Source: Geobacillus icigianus (GTDB taxonomy: Bacteria; Bacillota; Bacilli; Bacillales; Anoxybacillaceae). Taken from it: a stretch of DNA of 17,535 bases. The stretch lies in the NCBI RefSeq assembly GCF_000750005.1, contig NZ_JPYA01000078.1:1-17535 (forward strand), read 5' to 3'. The position numbers were made by a program, and so were the translations under genes. Below are positions 7,870-15,716 of the stretch, in pieces (the stretch's first letter is position 1; every line of letters starts with the position of its first letter). The notes beneath the pieces were generated by a model. It had not been told where the DNA came from. It saw nothing but the letters and a program-made list of their open reading frames with translations, and made no database searches.

Positions 7870-8735
7870 TCATCATCGACCGCATTCTTGACATGCAGGC
7901 GCTCATGCGCCGATGCCGCCGCGAAGGAAAAACGATCGGATTCGTCCCGACGATGGGCTATTTGCACGAAGGACATGCCGCCCTCATCGACAGGGCGCGG
8001 GAAGAGAATGACGTAGTCGTTGTCAGCATTTTCGTCAACCCGCTTCAGTTCGGCCCAAATGAAGATTTTGCCCGTTATCCGCGCGATTTCGCCCGCGACC
8101 GGCGCATCGCTGAACAGCACGGAGCCGACGTGCTCTTTCACCCAGAGGCGGGGGAAATGTATCCGGGGCCGCTCACGGTGCAGGCCGTCGTGAAAGCGCG
8201 CACCGATGTATTGTGCGGACGGTCGCGGCCCGGGCATTTCGACGGGGTGGCGACGGTGCTTATCAAGCTGTTTAACATCGTCATGCCTGACCGCGCCTAC
8301 TTTGGCAGGAAAGACGCCCAGCAAGTGGCGGTTGTTGACGGCCTCATTCGCGATTTCAATTTTCCGATTGAGCTCGTGCCGGTGCCGACGGTGCGCGAGG
8401 CCGACGGGCTGGCAAAAAGCTCGCGCAACGTCTATTTGTCCCCGCAGGAACGGCGTGAGGCGCCGGCGCTCTATCAAGCGCTCCAGGCCGCAGCGGCGGC
8501 TGTTGAGGGCGGGGAACGGAGCGCGGCCGCCATTCGTCGCCTCGTCCGCGAACAGATTGAAGCCCATACGAACGCGGAGATCGACTATGTGGACGTATGC
8601 TCATATCCGGACTTGGCGCCGTTGGCGGTGTTAGAGGGCACCGTCATTATCGCCATCGCCGTCCGGTTTGCGAGCGCCCGGCTGATTGACAATCTCATCC
8701 TTGAGCTGCCCAAGGCGCCAAGACAAGAGGAGTAA
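7866..8735 (+). CDS. panC: Pantothenate synthetase (pantoate--beta-alanine ligase)
   Basis: ATP-dependent ligation of pantoate and beta-alanine to give pantothenate, through a pantoyl-adenylate. The protein has 289 residues, near the Bacillus length. The nucleotidyltransferase HxGH-type signature is HEGH at 34-37, in the conserved [10 protein letters not shown] stretch. The KMSKS-like motif KSSRN is at 184-188. The ATG at 7866 follows GGAGG at 7852-7856 and overlaps the panB stop (ATGA); an in-frame ATG at 7836 would add ten residues and lacks a good ribosome site. panD follows after 13 bp, so substrate supply and ligation are co-expressed. Confidence 0.96.
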   Translation: MIIIDRILDMQALMRRCRREGKTIGFVPTMGYLHEGHAALIDRAREENDVVVVSIFVNPLQFGPNEDFARYPRDFARDRRIAEQHGADVLFHPEAGEMYPGPLTVQAVVKARTDVLCGRSRPGHFDGVATVLIKLFNIVMPDRAYFGRKDAQQVAVVDGLIRDFNFPIELVPVPTVREADGLAKSSRNVYLSPQERREAPALYQALQAAAAAVEGGERSAAAIRRLVREQIEAHTNAEIDYVDVCSYPDLAPLAVLEGTVIIAIAVRFASARLIDNLILELPKAPRQEE

Positions 8736-8748
8736 GGGGGGATCACCC

Positions 8749-9132
8749 ATGTTTCGCACGCTCATGAACGCGAAAATTCACCGCGCCCGCGTGACGGAAG
8801 CGAATTTGGATTACGTCGGCAGCATTACGATCGACGAAGATATTTTGGATGCCGTCGGCATGGTAGCTAATGAAAAAGTGCAAGTGGTCAACAATAATAA
8901 TGGAGCCCGTTTTGAAACATACATCATCCCCGGCGAGCGGGGCAGCGGCGTCTTCTGTCTAAACGGCGCCGCCGCCCGTCTCGTGCAAAAAGGGGATGTC
9001 ATTATCGTCATTTCGTATGCGCTTGTTCCCGAGGACAAAGTGTCTAAACACCGGCCGAAAATTGCGATTATGGATGAAAACAACCGAATTGTCCAGCTAA
9101 TTGCTGAAGAGCCGGCACATACGATTTTATAA
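8749..9132 (+). CDS. panD: Aspartate 1-decarboxylase proenzyme
   Basis: Pyruvoyl-dependent enzyme that decarboxylates L-aspartate to beta-alanine, the second substrate of PanC. The protein has 127 residues, exactly the usual Bacillus length. The self-cleavage site is G24-S25, within the YVGSITID context; S25 becomes the pyruvoyl group. K9, R12 and H11 of the N-terminal MNAKIHRA segment and N-rich residues near 57-60 fit the fold. The ATG at 8749 follows an AAGGGGGG run after the panC stop. A short terminator begins at the stop codon, ending the panBCD unit. Confidence 0.97.
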   Translation: MFRTLMNAKIHRARVTEANLDYVGSITIDEDILDAVGMVANEKVQVVNNNNGARFETYIIPGERGSGVFCLNGAAARLVQKGDVIIVISYALVPEDKVSKHRPKIAIMDENNRIVQLIAEEPAHTIL

Positions 9133-9159
9133 AGGGGGCTTTCCGCCCCTTTTCGTTTT
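9131..9159 (+). terminator. Terminator after panD
   Basis: AAAGGGG at 9131-9137 pairs with CCCCTTT at 9146-9152 around an 8-nt loop, followed by TCGTTTT. The stem overlaps the panD stop codon. It is short and the T tract is broken by CG, so partial read-through into dinG is likely. Confidence 0.65.
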
Positions 9160-9171
9160 GAGGTGATGAAA

Positions 9172-11901
9172 ATGGCCACCCGCTTTGTCATTATTGATCT
9201 AGAAACAACTGGAAATGGGCCGAAAAAAGGAGATCGGATCATTCAGCTCGGCATGGCGGTTGTGGAAAACGGCTTGATCGTTGAGCGGTTTTCCAGTTTT
9301 TTTAACCCGGAACAGCCGATTCCTTTGTTCGTCCAGCAGCTGACAAACATTAACGAAGAGACGGTGGAAGGGGCGCCGCTGTTTGCCGACAAGGCGGGCG
9401 AGATCGCGGCCATGATGGATGATGCGTATTTTGTCGCCCACAACGTCGATTTCGATTTGCCGTTTTTGCAGGCTGAGCTAGAACGGGCCGGTCGCCCCCC
9501 GTTCACCGGCCCGACGATTGACACGGTGGAGCTCGCCCGCATCGTGCTGCCAACGGCGGAAAGTTACAAACTCAGCGACTTGGCGAGGCAGCTCGGCCTC
9601 CGCCATGATCGCCCCCATCAGGCGGACAGCGATGCCGAAGTGACCGCCAAGCTGCTGCTCGCTTTGCTTGAGCGGCTTGGCCGCCTGCCGCTCGTGACGC
9701 TCGAACAGCTGCGGCGCCTCGCCCGCCGCCTCAAGAGCGACATTTACTTGCTTCTTGATGAGCTGATCGCGGAAAAACAGCGAGAAGCGCCGAACGACCA
9801 ACCATTTGTCATGCATGGCGGCATCGCTCTGAAACGGCCGGCCCCAGCGCGCCCGGAAAAAGAAAAGGGGGCTGTGGCCGCTTCGTTCGCCGCCTTCTCT
9901 GAACAGGAGCCGCCGTTGCCGCTTCCCGGTTACAAGCGGCGTCCGACGCAGTGGGAGATGATGCGGCTCGTCTATGAGGCGCTGTCGACATCTCAGCACG
10001 CCATGATGGAGGCAGGGACCGGGCTTGGCAAATCGCTCGCTTACTTGATTCCAGCCGCTTTTTTCGCCGGTGAGCGGCAAGAGCGGGTCGTCATCAGCAC
10101 CAATACGATCCAGCTGCAAGAGCAGCTTATCCGCCGCGATGTGCCGGTGCTGCGAGAAGTGGTGCCGTTTCCGCTTCGCGTGGCCGTGCTGAAAGGGAAA
10201 CAAAACTACCTCTCCATCGAGAAGTTTGCTTCGTTTTTAGCCGAGCCGTCCGATCCATACGATGCCGTCCTTTTGAAATGTCAGCTGCTCGTTTGGCTGC
10301 TGGAGACGGAGAGCGGCGATTTGGATGAGTTGAACGTTCCATCCGGCGCCCGGATGCTGTTAGCGGACCTTGCCATTGGAGAAGAGGAAGAGGGTGGGCG
10401 GCACCATTTTTTCGCCGCAGCGAAAAGACGGGCTGAAGAGGCTGATCTCATCATCACGAATCATGCTTTTTTGCTTCATGATTTGACGGCTCCTCGGCCG
10501 CTTTTCCCGCCGTTTCGCTATCTTGTCATCGACGAAGCGCATCGGCTGGAAGACGCGGCGGCCCGTCATTTTGGCGAGCGGGTCGACTACGTATCGTTTC
10601 GCTTCCTGACGGCGAAACTCGCGCAAACGATGGCGAAGCGAAGGGAAGAGGAGCAGCGTTGCGAGGCGCGAGCGACGCTTGCCCGTTGCCAACGGCTTCT
10701 TGAGGAGCTGCAGTTTGAAGGGGATGAGCTGTTTCGGCTGTTGCGCCGCTACGCGCTGGCAAAACAGCCAGCCAGAGCCGGGCGTTGCCGTTATCGTTTT
10801 TCCCCGGCCGATGAGCGCGGACAAACATGGGAGGCGGCCGTCGAGTTGTGTTGGCGTCTCCGCGATGCGATAGCGGCGCTGGCAGCGGCGGTCCAACCGC
10901 TGTTGGCGACCGAGAACGAGACGATGGCGCTGCCCGTCTCGTTCTCGGCTGATATGGCCGCGCTTCGCCGGCACATCGCCGCCCTCGTTCGGTTGCTGAC
11001 AGAAACCGAGGAAGGAGTCGTGCGCTGGATGGAAGCGGACGAAAAGGGGGCGGCGAACGCCGTCCGTCTTTATGCGCAGCCGGTCGATCTCTCCGCTTTT
11101 TTCGCGGACCGGTTGTTTATGAACAAGCGGAGCGTCATATTGACTTCGGCGACGCTCACGGTGCGCGGTCAGTTCAGCTACATGGCGGCGCGGCTCGGCC
11201 TCGAAGAATTTTATCCGCTTTGCCGCTCGTTTCCAGCTCCGTTTCGCTATGAGGAACAGGCGGCGCTCTTTGTGCCGACCGATCTGCCGCTTGTGTCAGC
11301 CGTGCCGCTGGAACGGTACGCGGAAGCGGCCGCCGCGGCCATCGTTGCGATCGCGCGCCGCCTCGGCCGGCGGATGCTTGTGCTGTTTCCTTCCTATGAA
11401 TTGCTGAAGCTGACCGCTGAAGCGCTCAAGGCCGAGGAGGGAAACGAGCCGTTCGTGCTGATCGCCCAAGGAGTGCAAAGCGGCAGCCCGACGAAACTTT
11501 TGCGGACATTTTTGCAATTTGATCAAGCGGTGTTGCTGGGAACGAGCAGCTTTTGGGAGGGGGTCGATTTGCCGGGGCCGGCGCTCGCCGCCCTCGTCAT
11601 CGCTCGTCTGCCGTTTGCCTCTCCTGAGGATCCGGTGGCGGCGGCAAAAAGTGAACGGATTCGCGCCGCGGGGGGCGATCCGTTTGCTCGGCTCTCGCTT
11701 CCCGAGGCGGTGCTTCGCTTTCGCCAAGGATTCGGCCGCCTGATTCGCACGGAACGCGATAAAGGGGCGGTGTTTGTGCTTGACCGCCGGTTGCTGACCG
11801 CTTCCTACGGGGCCGATTTTTTGGCTTCCTTGCCGCCGCTTCCGGTGCACGAAGGGCCGCTTGCCGCGCTGCTCGAGGCGGCGGAAGACTGGCTGGCATA
11901 A
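9172..11901 (+). CDS. dinG: DinG-type 3'-5' exonuclease / DEAH helicase-like protein
   Basis: Fusion of a DEDDh (DnaQ-like) exonuclease and an XPD/DinG-like superfamily 2 helicase, 909 residues, as in Bacillus DinG. The exonuclease domain (1-165) has DLE at 9-11, HNVDFD at 90-95 and H149...D154. The helicase part has Walker A AGTGLGKS at 281-288, DEAH at 454-457, a SAT motif in LTSATL near 660, and QGFGRLIR near the C-terminus. Only one cysteine (C370) lies between Walker A and DEAH, so the iron-sulphur cluster of E. coli DinG is absent. The ATG at 9172 was chosen because GAGGTG (9160-9165) is 6 nt upstream. It is presumed to act in DNA repair. A 14-bp perfect hairpin lies in the coding sequence at 10910-10948. 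Confidence 0.94.
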   Translation: MATRFVIIDLETTGNGPKKGDRIIQLGMAVVENGLIVERFSSFFNPEQPIPLFVQQLTNINEETVEGAPLFADKAGEIAAMMDDAYFVAHNVDFDLPFLQAELERAGRPPFTGPTIDTVELARIVLPTAESYKLSDLARQLGLRHDRPHQADSDAEVTAKLLLALLERLGRLPLVTLEQLRRLARRLKSDIYLLLDELIAEKQREAPNDQPFVMHGGIALKRPAPARPEKEKGAVAASFAAFSEQEPPLPLPGYKRRPTQWEMMRLVYEALSTSQHAMMEAGTGLGKSLAYLIPAAFFAGERQERVVISTNTIQLQEQLIRRDVPVLREVVPFPLRVAVLKGKQNYLSIEKFASFLAEPSDPYDAVLLKCQLLVWLLETESGDLDELNVPSGARMLLADLAIGEEEEGGRHHFFAAAKRRAEEADLIITNHAFLLHDLTAPRPLFPPFRYLVIDEAHRLEDAAARHFGERVDYVSFRFLTAKLAQTMAKRREEEQRCEARATLARCQRLLEELQFEGDELFRLLRRYALAKQPARAGRCRYRFSPADERGQTWEAAVELCWRLRDAIAALAAAVQPLLATENETMALPVSFSADMAALRRHIAALVRLLTETEEGVVRWMEADEKGAANAVRLYAQPVDLSAFFADRLFMNKRSVILTSATLTVRGQFSYMAARLGLEEFYPLCRSFPAPFRYEEQAALFVPTDLPLVSAVPLERYAEAAAAAIVAIARRLGRRMLVLFPSYELLKLTAEALKAEEGNEPFVLIAQGVQSGSPTKLLRTFLQFDQAVLLGTSSFWEGVDLPGPALAALVIARLPFASPEDPVAAAKSERIRAAGGDPFARLSLPEAVLRFRQGFGRLIRTERDKGAVFVLDRRLLTASYGADFLASLPPLPVHEGPLAALLEAAEDWLA
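10910..10948. repeat. Perfect 14-bp inverted repeat inside dinG
   Basis: The 14 bases at 10910-10923 are the exact reverse complement of 10935-10948, with an 11-base loop. It encodes an ordinary stretch of the helicase insert region. There is no T tract, so it is not a normal terminator. Confidence 0.9.
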
Positions 11902-11918
11902 GGCCGGCGCGGCTTTTT
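11900..11918 (+). terminator. Terminator after dinG
   Basis: AAGGCCG at 11900-11906 pairs with CGGCTTT at 11910-11916 (7 pairs, one G-T) around GCG, followed by a further TT. The stem overlaps the dinG stop codon. Confidence 0.65.
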
Positions 11919-12153
11919 AGCGTTCTTGAAAAAATGATGAGCTTGGGAAAACGGCGGAGGGGGGATGGAGGAAGAGCGGTTTCGCCCGTCTTTTTCTCAT
12001 AAAGAGGAGGGAAACGGCGCAATCTAAAGATGGCGTCCACTCGCCAAACAGAGCGCAAAGCAAGAAGCCCCGCGCAAAGGCGGGGCGGGAACGAGGCAAA
12101 TTTGCGTTGGCGGTGTAGGCGGGCAAATTTGTTATGAAATGGTCGGACAAACC
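11919..12153. other. Intergenic region dinG-ypmA, no supported gene
   Basis: I see no convincing gene on either strand. A perfect GC-rich hairpin pairs 12067-12073 with 12080-12086 (6-nt loop) but lacks a T tract on the + strand. GGCAAATTTG occurs twice, at 12095-12104 and 12122-12131, just before the ypmA promoter; AAATTTGCG recurs at 12098-12106 and 12301-12309. A 35-codon frame at 12030-12137 has no adequate ribosome site, and long minus-strand frames show no recognisable protein. Confidence 0.6.
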
Positions 12154-12162
12154 TGCTATAAT
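12154..12162 (+). promoter_or_regulatory. Extended -10 promoter for ypmA-tseB-aspB
   Basis: TG-C-TATAAT at 12154-12162 is a perfect extended -10 element. No good -35 box at the right distance. The start would be near 12169, giving a leader of about 165 nt before ypmA. Confidence 0.7.
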
Positions 12163-12168
12163 AGGGAA

Positions 12169-12321
12169 GAAGCACAAGGTGCCAAACAGGCGTCTCCGCC
12201 ATGTCGGCTGGCCGCAAAAGGCGAAGACGCGCAACCGGTGTGACGTTTGCGGCTGCTGTATTTGTATTGTTGCCGGAGCCGCCCGTCTGTATAAGTAACA
12301 AAATTTGCGCCGCACAGGAGG
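12169..12321 (+). promoter_or_regulatory. Long leader of ypmA with alternative pairings
   Basis: GCCGCAAA at 12211-12218 pairs perfectly with TTTGCGGC at 12246-12253 (10 pairs with two flanking G-T pairs). GCGTCT at 12190-12195 is complementary to AGACGC at 12225-12230 in its loop, a pseudoknot layout. GCGGCT at 12249-12254 can instead pair with AGCCGC at 12277-12282. The Shine-Dalgarno AGGAGG is at 12316-12321. No known riboswitch class was recognised. Confidence 0.35.
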
Positions 12322-12332
12322 AAGCGACGAAA

Positions 12333-12503
12333 ATGGAAAGCAAAATCGAAGTGCTCGCCACCGTCAAAATTCAGCATTCCGAGGACTTGTACAAGATCGT
12401 CGATTGCCTGAACCGGACGCTCAAGCGCGACAATTTGATGTTCGGCCTCGCTTTGGATGAAAACGACAAGCGTCAAGCCGTTTTTACCATTTACCGGACG
12501 TGA
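12333..12503 (+). CDS. ypmA: Conserved small protein YpmA (DUF4264-like)
   Basis: Small soluble protein of 56 residues, the same length as Bacillus YpmA, which also precedes ypmB and aspB. The function is not known. The sequence is a short alternating helix-strand protein rich in charged residues, ending FTIYRT, with one cysteine at position 24 (DCLNR). The ATG at 12333 follows AGGAGG at 12316-12321 with an 11-nt gap. An in-frame ATG at 12201 would add 44 residues of low-complexity basic and hydrophobic sequence, but lacks a ribosome site and lies in the structured leader, so it was not used. tseB follows 6 bp later. Confidence 0.85.
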   Translation: MESKIEVLATVKIQHSEDLYKIVDCLNRTLKRDNLMFGLALDENDKRQAVFTIYRT

Positions 12504-12509
12504 TCGGCC

Positions 12510-12986
12510 ATGAAAAAGTGGGGATGGCTTCTATTGCTTTTTTTTGCCGTTCTCGTGTGGCAGACGTGGTCCATTTATAGCGAAGCGTTGGCGCCCAAGC
12601 GCGCGATGGTCGCGCGCGCCTTGGAGCGGGCAAAGGAAGCGGCGGAGCTTGTCGAGATCAAGAAAGTCTATACATATTATGGCGATGAAGCATACACCGT
12701 ATTCATCGGCCGCGCGAAGCGAGGGGAAGATCTCGTCGTGTGGGTGCCAGAAAAAAGCGGGGATGTCGTCGTTCGGCGAGCAGATAGCGGCATCAGCGAG
12801 GCGGAGGCGCGCGCCATTTTGCGGCGCGAACGCCACCCGCAGCAGGTGATTGACGCCACGCTCGGCATGGAAAAAGGCGTGCCGGTTTGGGAGTTGACCT
12901 ATATGGACGACGAGGGAAGATACTCGTTTTACTATTTGCACTTCACCGACGGCTCTTTTTTGAAAAGGTACAGCTTTCAACGATGA
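12510..12986 (+). CDS. tseB: Cell-wall elongation factor TseB (YpmB), membrane-anchored
   Basis: The protein has 158 residues with an N-terminal signal anchor (KKW followed by hydrophobic residues 4-22) and an extracellular part. Homologues (B. subtilis YpmB, now TseB) have two tandem cystatin-like/PepSY-type domains; here they would lie at about 35-80 and 85-155. In B. subtilis TseB is reported to help cell-wall elongation together with penicillin-binding protein PBP2A; this role is taken from the family. There is no lipobox cysteine. It lies 6 bp after ypmA and 21 bp before aspB, in one operon. The end is marked by a YSFYYLHFTDGSFLKRYSF-like aromatic strand pattern. Confidence 0.85.
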   Translation: MKKWGWLLLLFFAVLVWQTWSIYSEALAPKRAMVARALERAKEAAELVEIKKVYTYYGDEAYTVFIGRAKRGEDLVVWVPEKSGDVVVRRADSGISEAEARAILRRERHPQQVIDATLGMEKGVPVWELTYMDDEGRYSFYYLHFTDGSFLKRYSFQR

Positions 12987-13007
12987 CGATGTGAGGGGGA
13001 AGAAGCG

Positions 13008-14189
13008 ATGAAATTGGCAAAACGGGTAGCGGCGCTGACGCCGTCGGCAACACTGGCGATTACGGCGAAAGCAAAAGAACTGAAAGCGGCCGGGCACGAT
13101 GTGATCGGCTTAGGAGCCGGCGAACCGGATTTCAACACGCCGCAGCACATCATCGAGGCCGCCATTCAGGCCATGAACGAAGGGCATACGAAATATACGC
13201 CCTCGGGCGGACTGCCAGCGTTGAAAGCGGAAATTATCAAAAAGTTCGCTCGCGACCAAGGGCTCGATTATGAACCGGCCGAAGTGATCGTATGCGTCGG
13301 GGCGAAACATGCGCTGTACACGCTGTTTCAAGTGCTGTTGGACGAAGGCGACGAAGTCATTATCCCCACCCCGTATTGGGTGAGCTATCCGGAACAGGTG
13401 AAGCTGGCGGGCGGCGTTCCCGTCTATGTGGAGGGACGGGAGGAAAACGGCTTTAAAATGACGCCGGAGCAGCTGAAAGAGGCGATCACGCCGCGGACGA
13501 AAGCGGTCATCATCAACTCGCCGAGCAATCCGACCGGCATGATTTACACGGCCGAAGAATTAAAAGCGCTCGGCGACATTTGCTTGGAGCATGGGGTGCT
13601 GATCGTCTCCGATGAAATTTACGAAAAACTCATTTACGGTGGGGCAAAGCATGTGTCGATCGCCGAACTGTCGCCGGAGTTAAAGGCACAGACGGTCATT
13701 ATCAACGGCTTGTCGAAATCGCACTCGATGACAGGCTGGCGCATTGGCTACGCGGCGGGGCCGAAAGAGATCATTCGGGCGATGACCGATTTGGCCAGCC
13801 ATAGCACGTCCAACCCGACCTCGATCGCCCAATACGCGGCGATCGCTGCTTACAGCGGCCCACAGGAGCCGGTGGAACAAATGCGCCAGGCGTTTGAACA
13901 GCGCCTTCATATCATCTACGACAAACTCGTGCAAATTCCGGGCTTTACGTGCCTGAAGCCGCAAGGGGCGTTTTACTTGTTTCCGAACGCTCGCCAAGCG
14001 GCCGCGATGGCGGGCTGCCGCACGGTTGATGACCTTGTCGCCGCCCTGCTCGAAGAAGCGAAAGTGGCCCTTGTGCCGGGTTCAGGATTTGGGGCGCCGG
14101 ACAACGTTCGCCTCTCCTATGCGACTTCGTTAGAGGCGTTGGAAACCGCCATCGAACGCATTCGCCGCTTTATGGAAGCGCGCGCGTAA
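13008..14189 (+). CDS. aspB: Aspartate aminotransferase (PLP-dependent, class I)
   Basis: Reversible transfer of the amino group between glutamate and oxaloacetate, making aspartate. The fold type I enzyme has 393 residues, the same length as Bacillus AspB. Key residues are W124 (PYW) stacking on the cofactor, N174 in NSPSNPTG, D202 and Y205 in SDEIYEK, the PLP lysine K237 in SKSHSMTGWR, and R245. It belongs to the Bacillus/Thermus subgroup (I-gamma) by its overall sequence. GAGGGGGAAG precedes the ATG. Aspartate from this enzyme feeds DapB's pathway, PanD and asparagine. A strong terminator follows 42 bp after the stop. Confidence 0.96.
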   Translation: MKLAKRVAALTPSATLAITAKAKELKAAGHDVIGLGAGEPDFNTPQHIIEAAIQAMNEGHTKYTPSGGLPALKAEIIKKFARDQGLDYEPAEVIVCVGAKHALYTLFQVLLDEGDEVIIPTPYWVSYPEQVKLAGGVPVYVEGREENGFKMTPEQLKEAITPRTKAVIINSPSNPTGMIYTAEELKALGDICLEHGVLIVSDEIYEKLIYGGAKHVSIAELSPELKAQTVIINGLSKSHSMTGWRIGYAAGPKEIIRAMTDLASHSTSNPTSIAQYAAIAAYSGPQEPVEQMRQAFEQRLHIIYDKLVQIPGFTCLKPQGAFYLFPNARQAAAMAGCRTVDDLVAALLEEAKVALVPGSGFGAPDNVRLSYATSLEALETAIERIRRFMEARA

Positions 14190-14231
14190 CAGCGATCCGC
14201 CCGCCTCTTTGGCCGCTAGGCAATGGAAAGA

Positions 14232-14260
14232 CGGCTTTGCTTGAAGCAAAGCCGCTTTTT
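14232..14260 (+). terminator. Strong terminator between aspB and asnS
   Basis: CGGCTTTGC at 14232-14240 pairs perfectly with GCAAAGCCG at 14246-14254 around TTGAA, followed by CTTTTT. It ends the ypmA-tseB-aspB unit or attenuates transcription into asnS. Confidence 0.85.
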
Positions 14261-14357
14261 CCGCGCTTCAGCTAGGGGGCGAATTGTCGCGGCGGGGCGG
14301 CATCATGAGGGCAAACGCACGGACAAGGCGATAAGAGGAAAGGAAGGGAATGGATAC

Positions 14358-15653
14358 GTGAAAACGACAACGATTGCGGAAGTGAATCAATACGTCGGAC
14401 AACAAGTGACGATCGGCGCTTGGCTGGCGAACAAGCGCTCGAGCGGAAAAATTGCTTTTTTGCAGCTGCGTGATGGAACGGGCTTTATTCAAGCGGTGGT
14501 GGAAAAAGCCAATGTTTCCGAAGAAGTGTTTCAGCGGGCAAAAGCGCTGACGCAGGAAACGTCGCTCTATGTGACCGGCACGGTGCGCATCGATGAGCGC
14601 TCTCCGTTCGGCTATGAACTATCGGTTTCCGATTTGCAAGTCATTCATGAAGCGGTCGACTACCCGATTACGCCTAAGGAGCACGGCGTTGAATTTTTGA
14701 TGGACCATCGCCACCTTTGGCTGCGGTCGCGGCGCCAGCACGCGATCATGAAAGTTCGCAACGAGATCATCCGTGCGACGTATGAATTTTTCAATGACCG
14801 CGGCTTCGTTAAGGTCGATGCCCCGATTTTGACCGGCAGCGCGCCGGAAGGAACGACCGAGCTGTTCCATACGAGATATTTTGAAGAAGACGCGTATTTA
14901 TCGCAAAGCGGCCAGCTTTATATGGAAGCGGCCGCCATGGCGCTCGGCAAAGTGTTTTCCTTTGGTCCGACGTTTCGCGCCGAAAAATCGAAAACGCGCC
15001 GCCATCTGATCGAGTTTTGGATGGTTGAGCCCGAAATGGCGTTTTATGAGTTTGAGGACAACTTGCGGCTGCAAGAAGAGTATGTGTCGCACCTTGTGCA
15101 GTCCGTGCTCGCTCGCTGCCGGCTCGAGCTCGGCCGCCTTGAGCGCGATACGGCCAAGCTGGAATTGGTGAAGCCGCCGTTCCCGCGCTTGACGTACGAT
15201 GAGGCGATCCAACTGCTGCATGACAAAGGGTTTACCGATATCCAATGGGGCGATGATTTCGGCGCGCCGCATGAGACGGCCATCGCTGAAAGTTTTGACA
15301 AACCGGTGTTCATCACCCATTATCCGACATCCTTGAAGCCGTTTTATATGCAGCCGAACCCGAATCGCCCGGAAGTGGTGTTGTGCGCCGATTTGATCGC
15401 GCCGGAAGGATACGGGGAAATCATCGGCGGCTCCGAGCGCATTCACGATTACGAGCTGCTCAAAAAGCGCCTCGAGGAGCATCATTTGCCGCTTGACGCT
15501 TATGCGTGGTATCTCGATTTGCGCAAATACGGTTCCGTGCCGCACTCCGGATTCGGCCTTGGCTTGGAACGAACCGTCGCGTGGATTTGCGGCGTTGAGC
15601 ATGTGCGCGAAACCATTCCGTTCCCGCGGCTGCTCAATCGTCTTTATCCATAA
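14358..15653 (+). CDS. asnS: Asparaginyl-tRNA synthetase
   Basis: Class IIb aminoacyl-tRNA synthetase that charges tRNA-Asn. The protein has 431 residues, near the Bacillus AsnS length (430). The N-terminal OB fold that reads the anticodon is at 15-100 ([21 protein letters not shown]). Class II motif 2 is [11 protein letters not shown] at 207-216, and motif 3 is GLGLER at 400-405. The sequence follows the AsnRS rather than AspRS pattern throughout (for example PITPKEHG and [12 protein letters not shown]). GTG at 14358 is the start because the homologous protein begins MKTT here; an AGGAAAGGAAGGG purine run lies upstream. ATG GAT ACG TGA at 14350-14361 overlaps this start codon. No T-box is visible in the 100-bp spacer, and no clear promoter. 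Confidence 0.96.
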   Translation: MKTTTIAEVNQYVGQQVTIGAWLANKRSSGKIAFLQLRDGTGFIQAVVEKANVSEEVFQRAKALTQETSLYVTGTVRIDERSPFGYELSVSDLQVIHEAVDYPITPKEHGVEFLMDHRHLWLRSRRQHAIMKVRNEIIRATYEFFNDRGFVKVDAPILTGSAPEGTTELFHTRYFEEDAYLSQSGQLYMEAAAMALGKVFSFGPTFRAEKSKTRRHLIEFWMVEPEMAFYEFEDNLRLQEEYVSHLVQSVLARCRLELGRLERDTAKLELVKPPFPRLTYDEAIQLLHDKGFTDIQWGDDFGAPHETAIAESFDKPVFITHYPTSLKPFYMQPNPNRPEVVLCADLIAPEGYGEIIGGSERIHDYELLKKRLEEHHLPLDAYAWYLDLRKYGSVPHSGFGLGLERTVAWICGVEHVRETIPFPRLLNRLYP

Positions 15654-15654
15654 T

Positions 15655-15682
15655 CCCTCGGCAAAAAAGGGTTTTTTCGCCG
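15655..15682 (+). terminator. Probable terminator after asnS
   Basis: CCCT at 15655-15658 can pair with AGGG at 15668-15671, followed by six T. Alternatively CGGCAAAAAA (15659-15668) folds onto TTTTTT-C-GCCG (15672-15682) with one bulge. Both forms are weak, so the call is moderate. Confidence 0.5.
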
Positions 15683-15688
15683 CCGGCA

Positions 15689-15697
15689 TGGTATACT
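15689..15697 (+). promoter_or_regulatory. Extended -10 promoter for dnaD
   Basis: TG-G-TATACT at 15689-15697 is an extended -10 element just 20 nt before the dnaD ATG, so the leader would be only about 13 nt and would begin at or just before the Shine-Dalgarno GAGGTG (15704-15709). No -35 box is clear. Confidence 0.55.
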
Positions 15698-15716
15698 ATC
15701 ATTGAGGTGCATCGGC

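Noticed and set aside
12030..12137. 35-codon frame upstream of the ypmA promoter
   Set aside because: The nearest purine-rich site is about 18 nt upstream, and the frame includes the GGCAAATTTG repeats and a GC hairpin; nothing supports translation.
12201..12332. In-frame 44-residue N-terminal extension of YpmA
   Set aside because: No Shine-Dalgarno before the ATG at 12201, low-complexity sequence, and the shorter protein has exactly the Bacillus length with AGGAGG upstream.
11597..12367. Long minus-strand frames over the end of dinG and the spacer
   Set aside because: Arginine/proline-rich antisense translation of GC-rich DNA, no start signal and no recognisable domain.
14261..14357. T-box leader before asnS
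   Set aside because: The spacer is too short, the terminator comes before it and no T-box core is visible.
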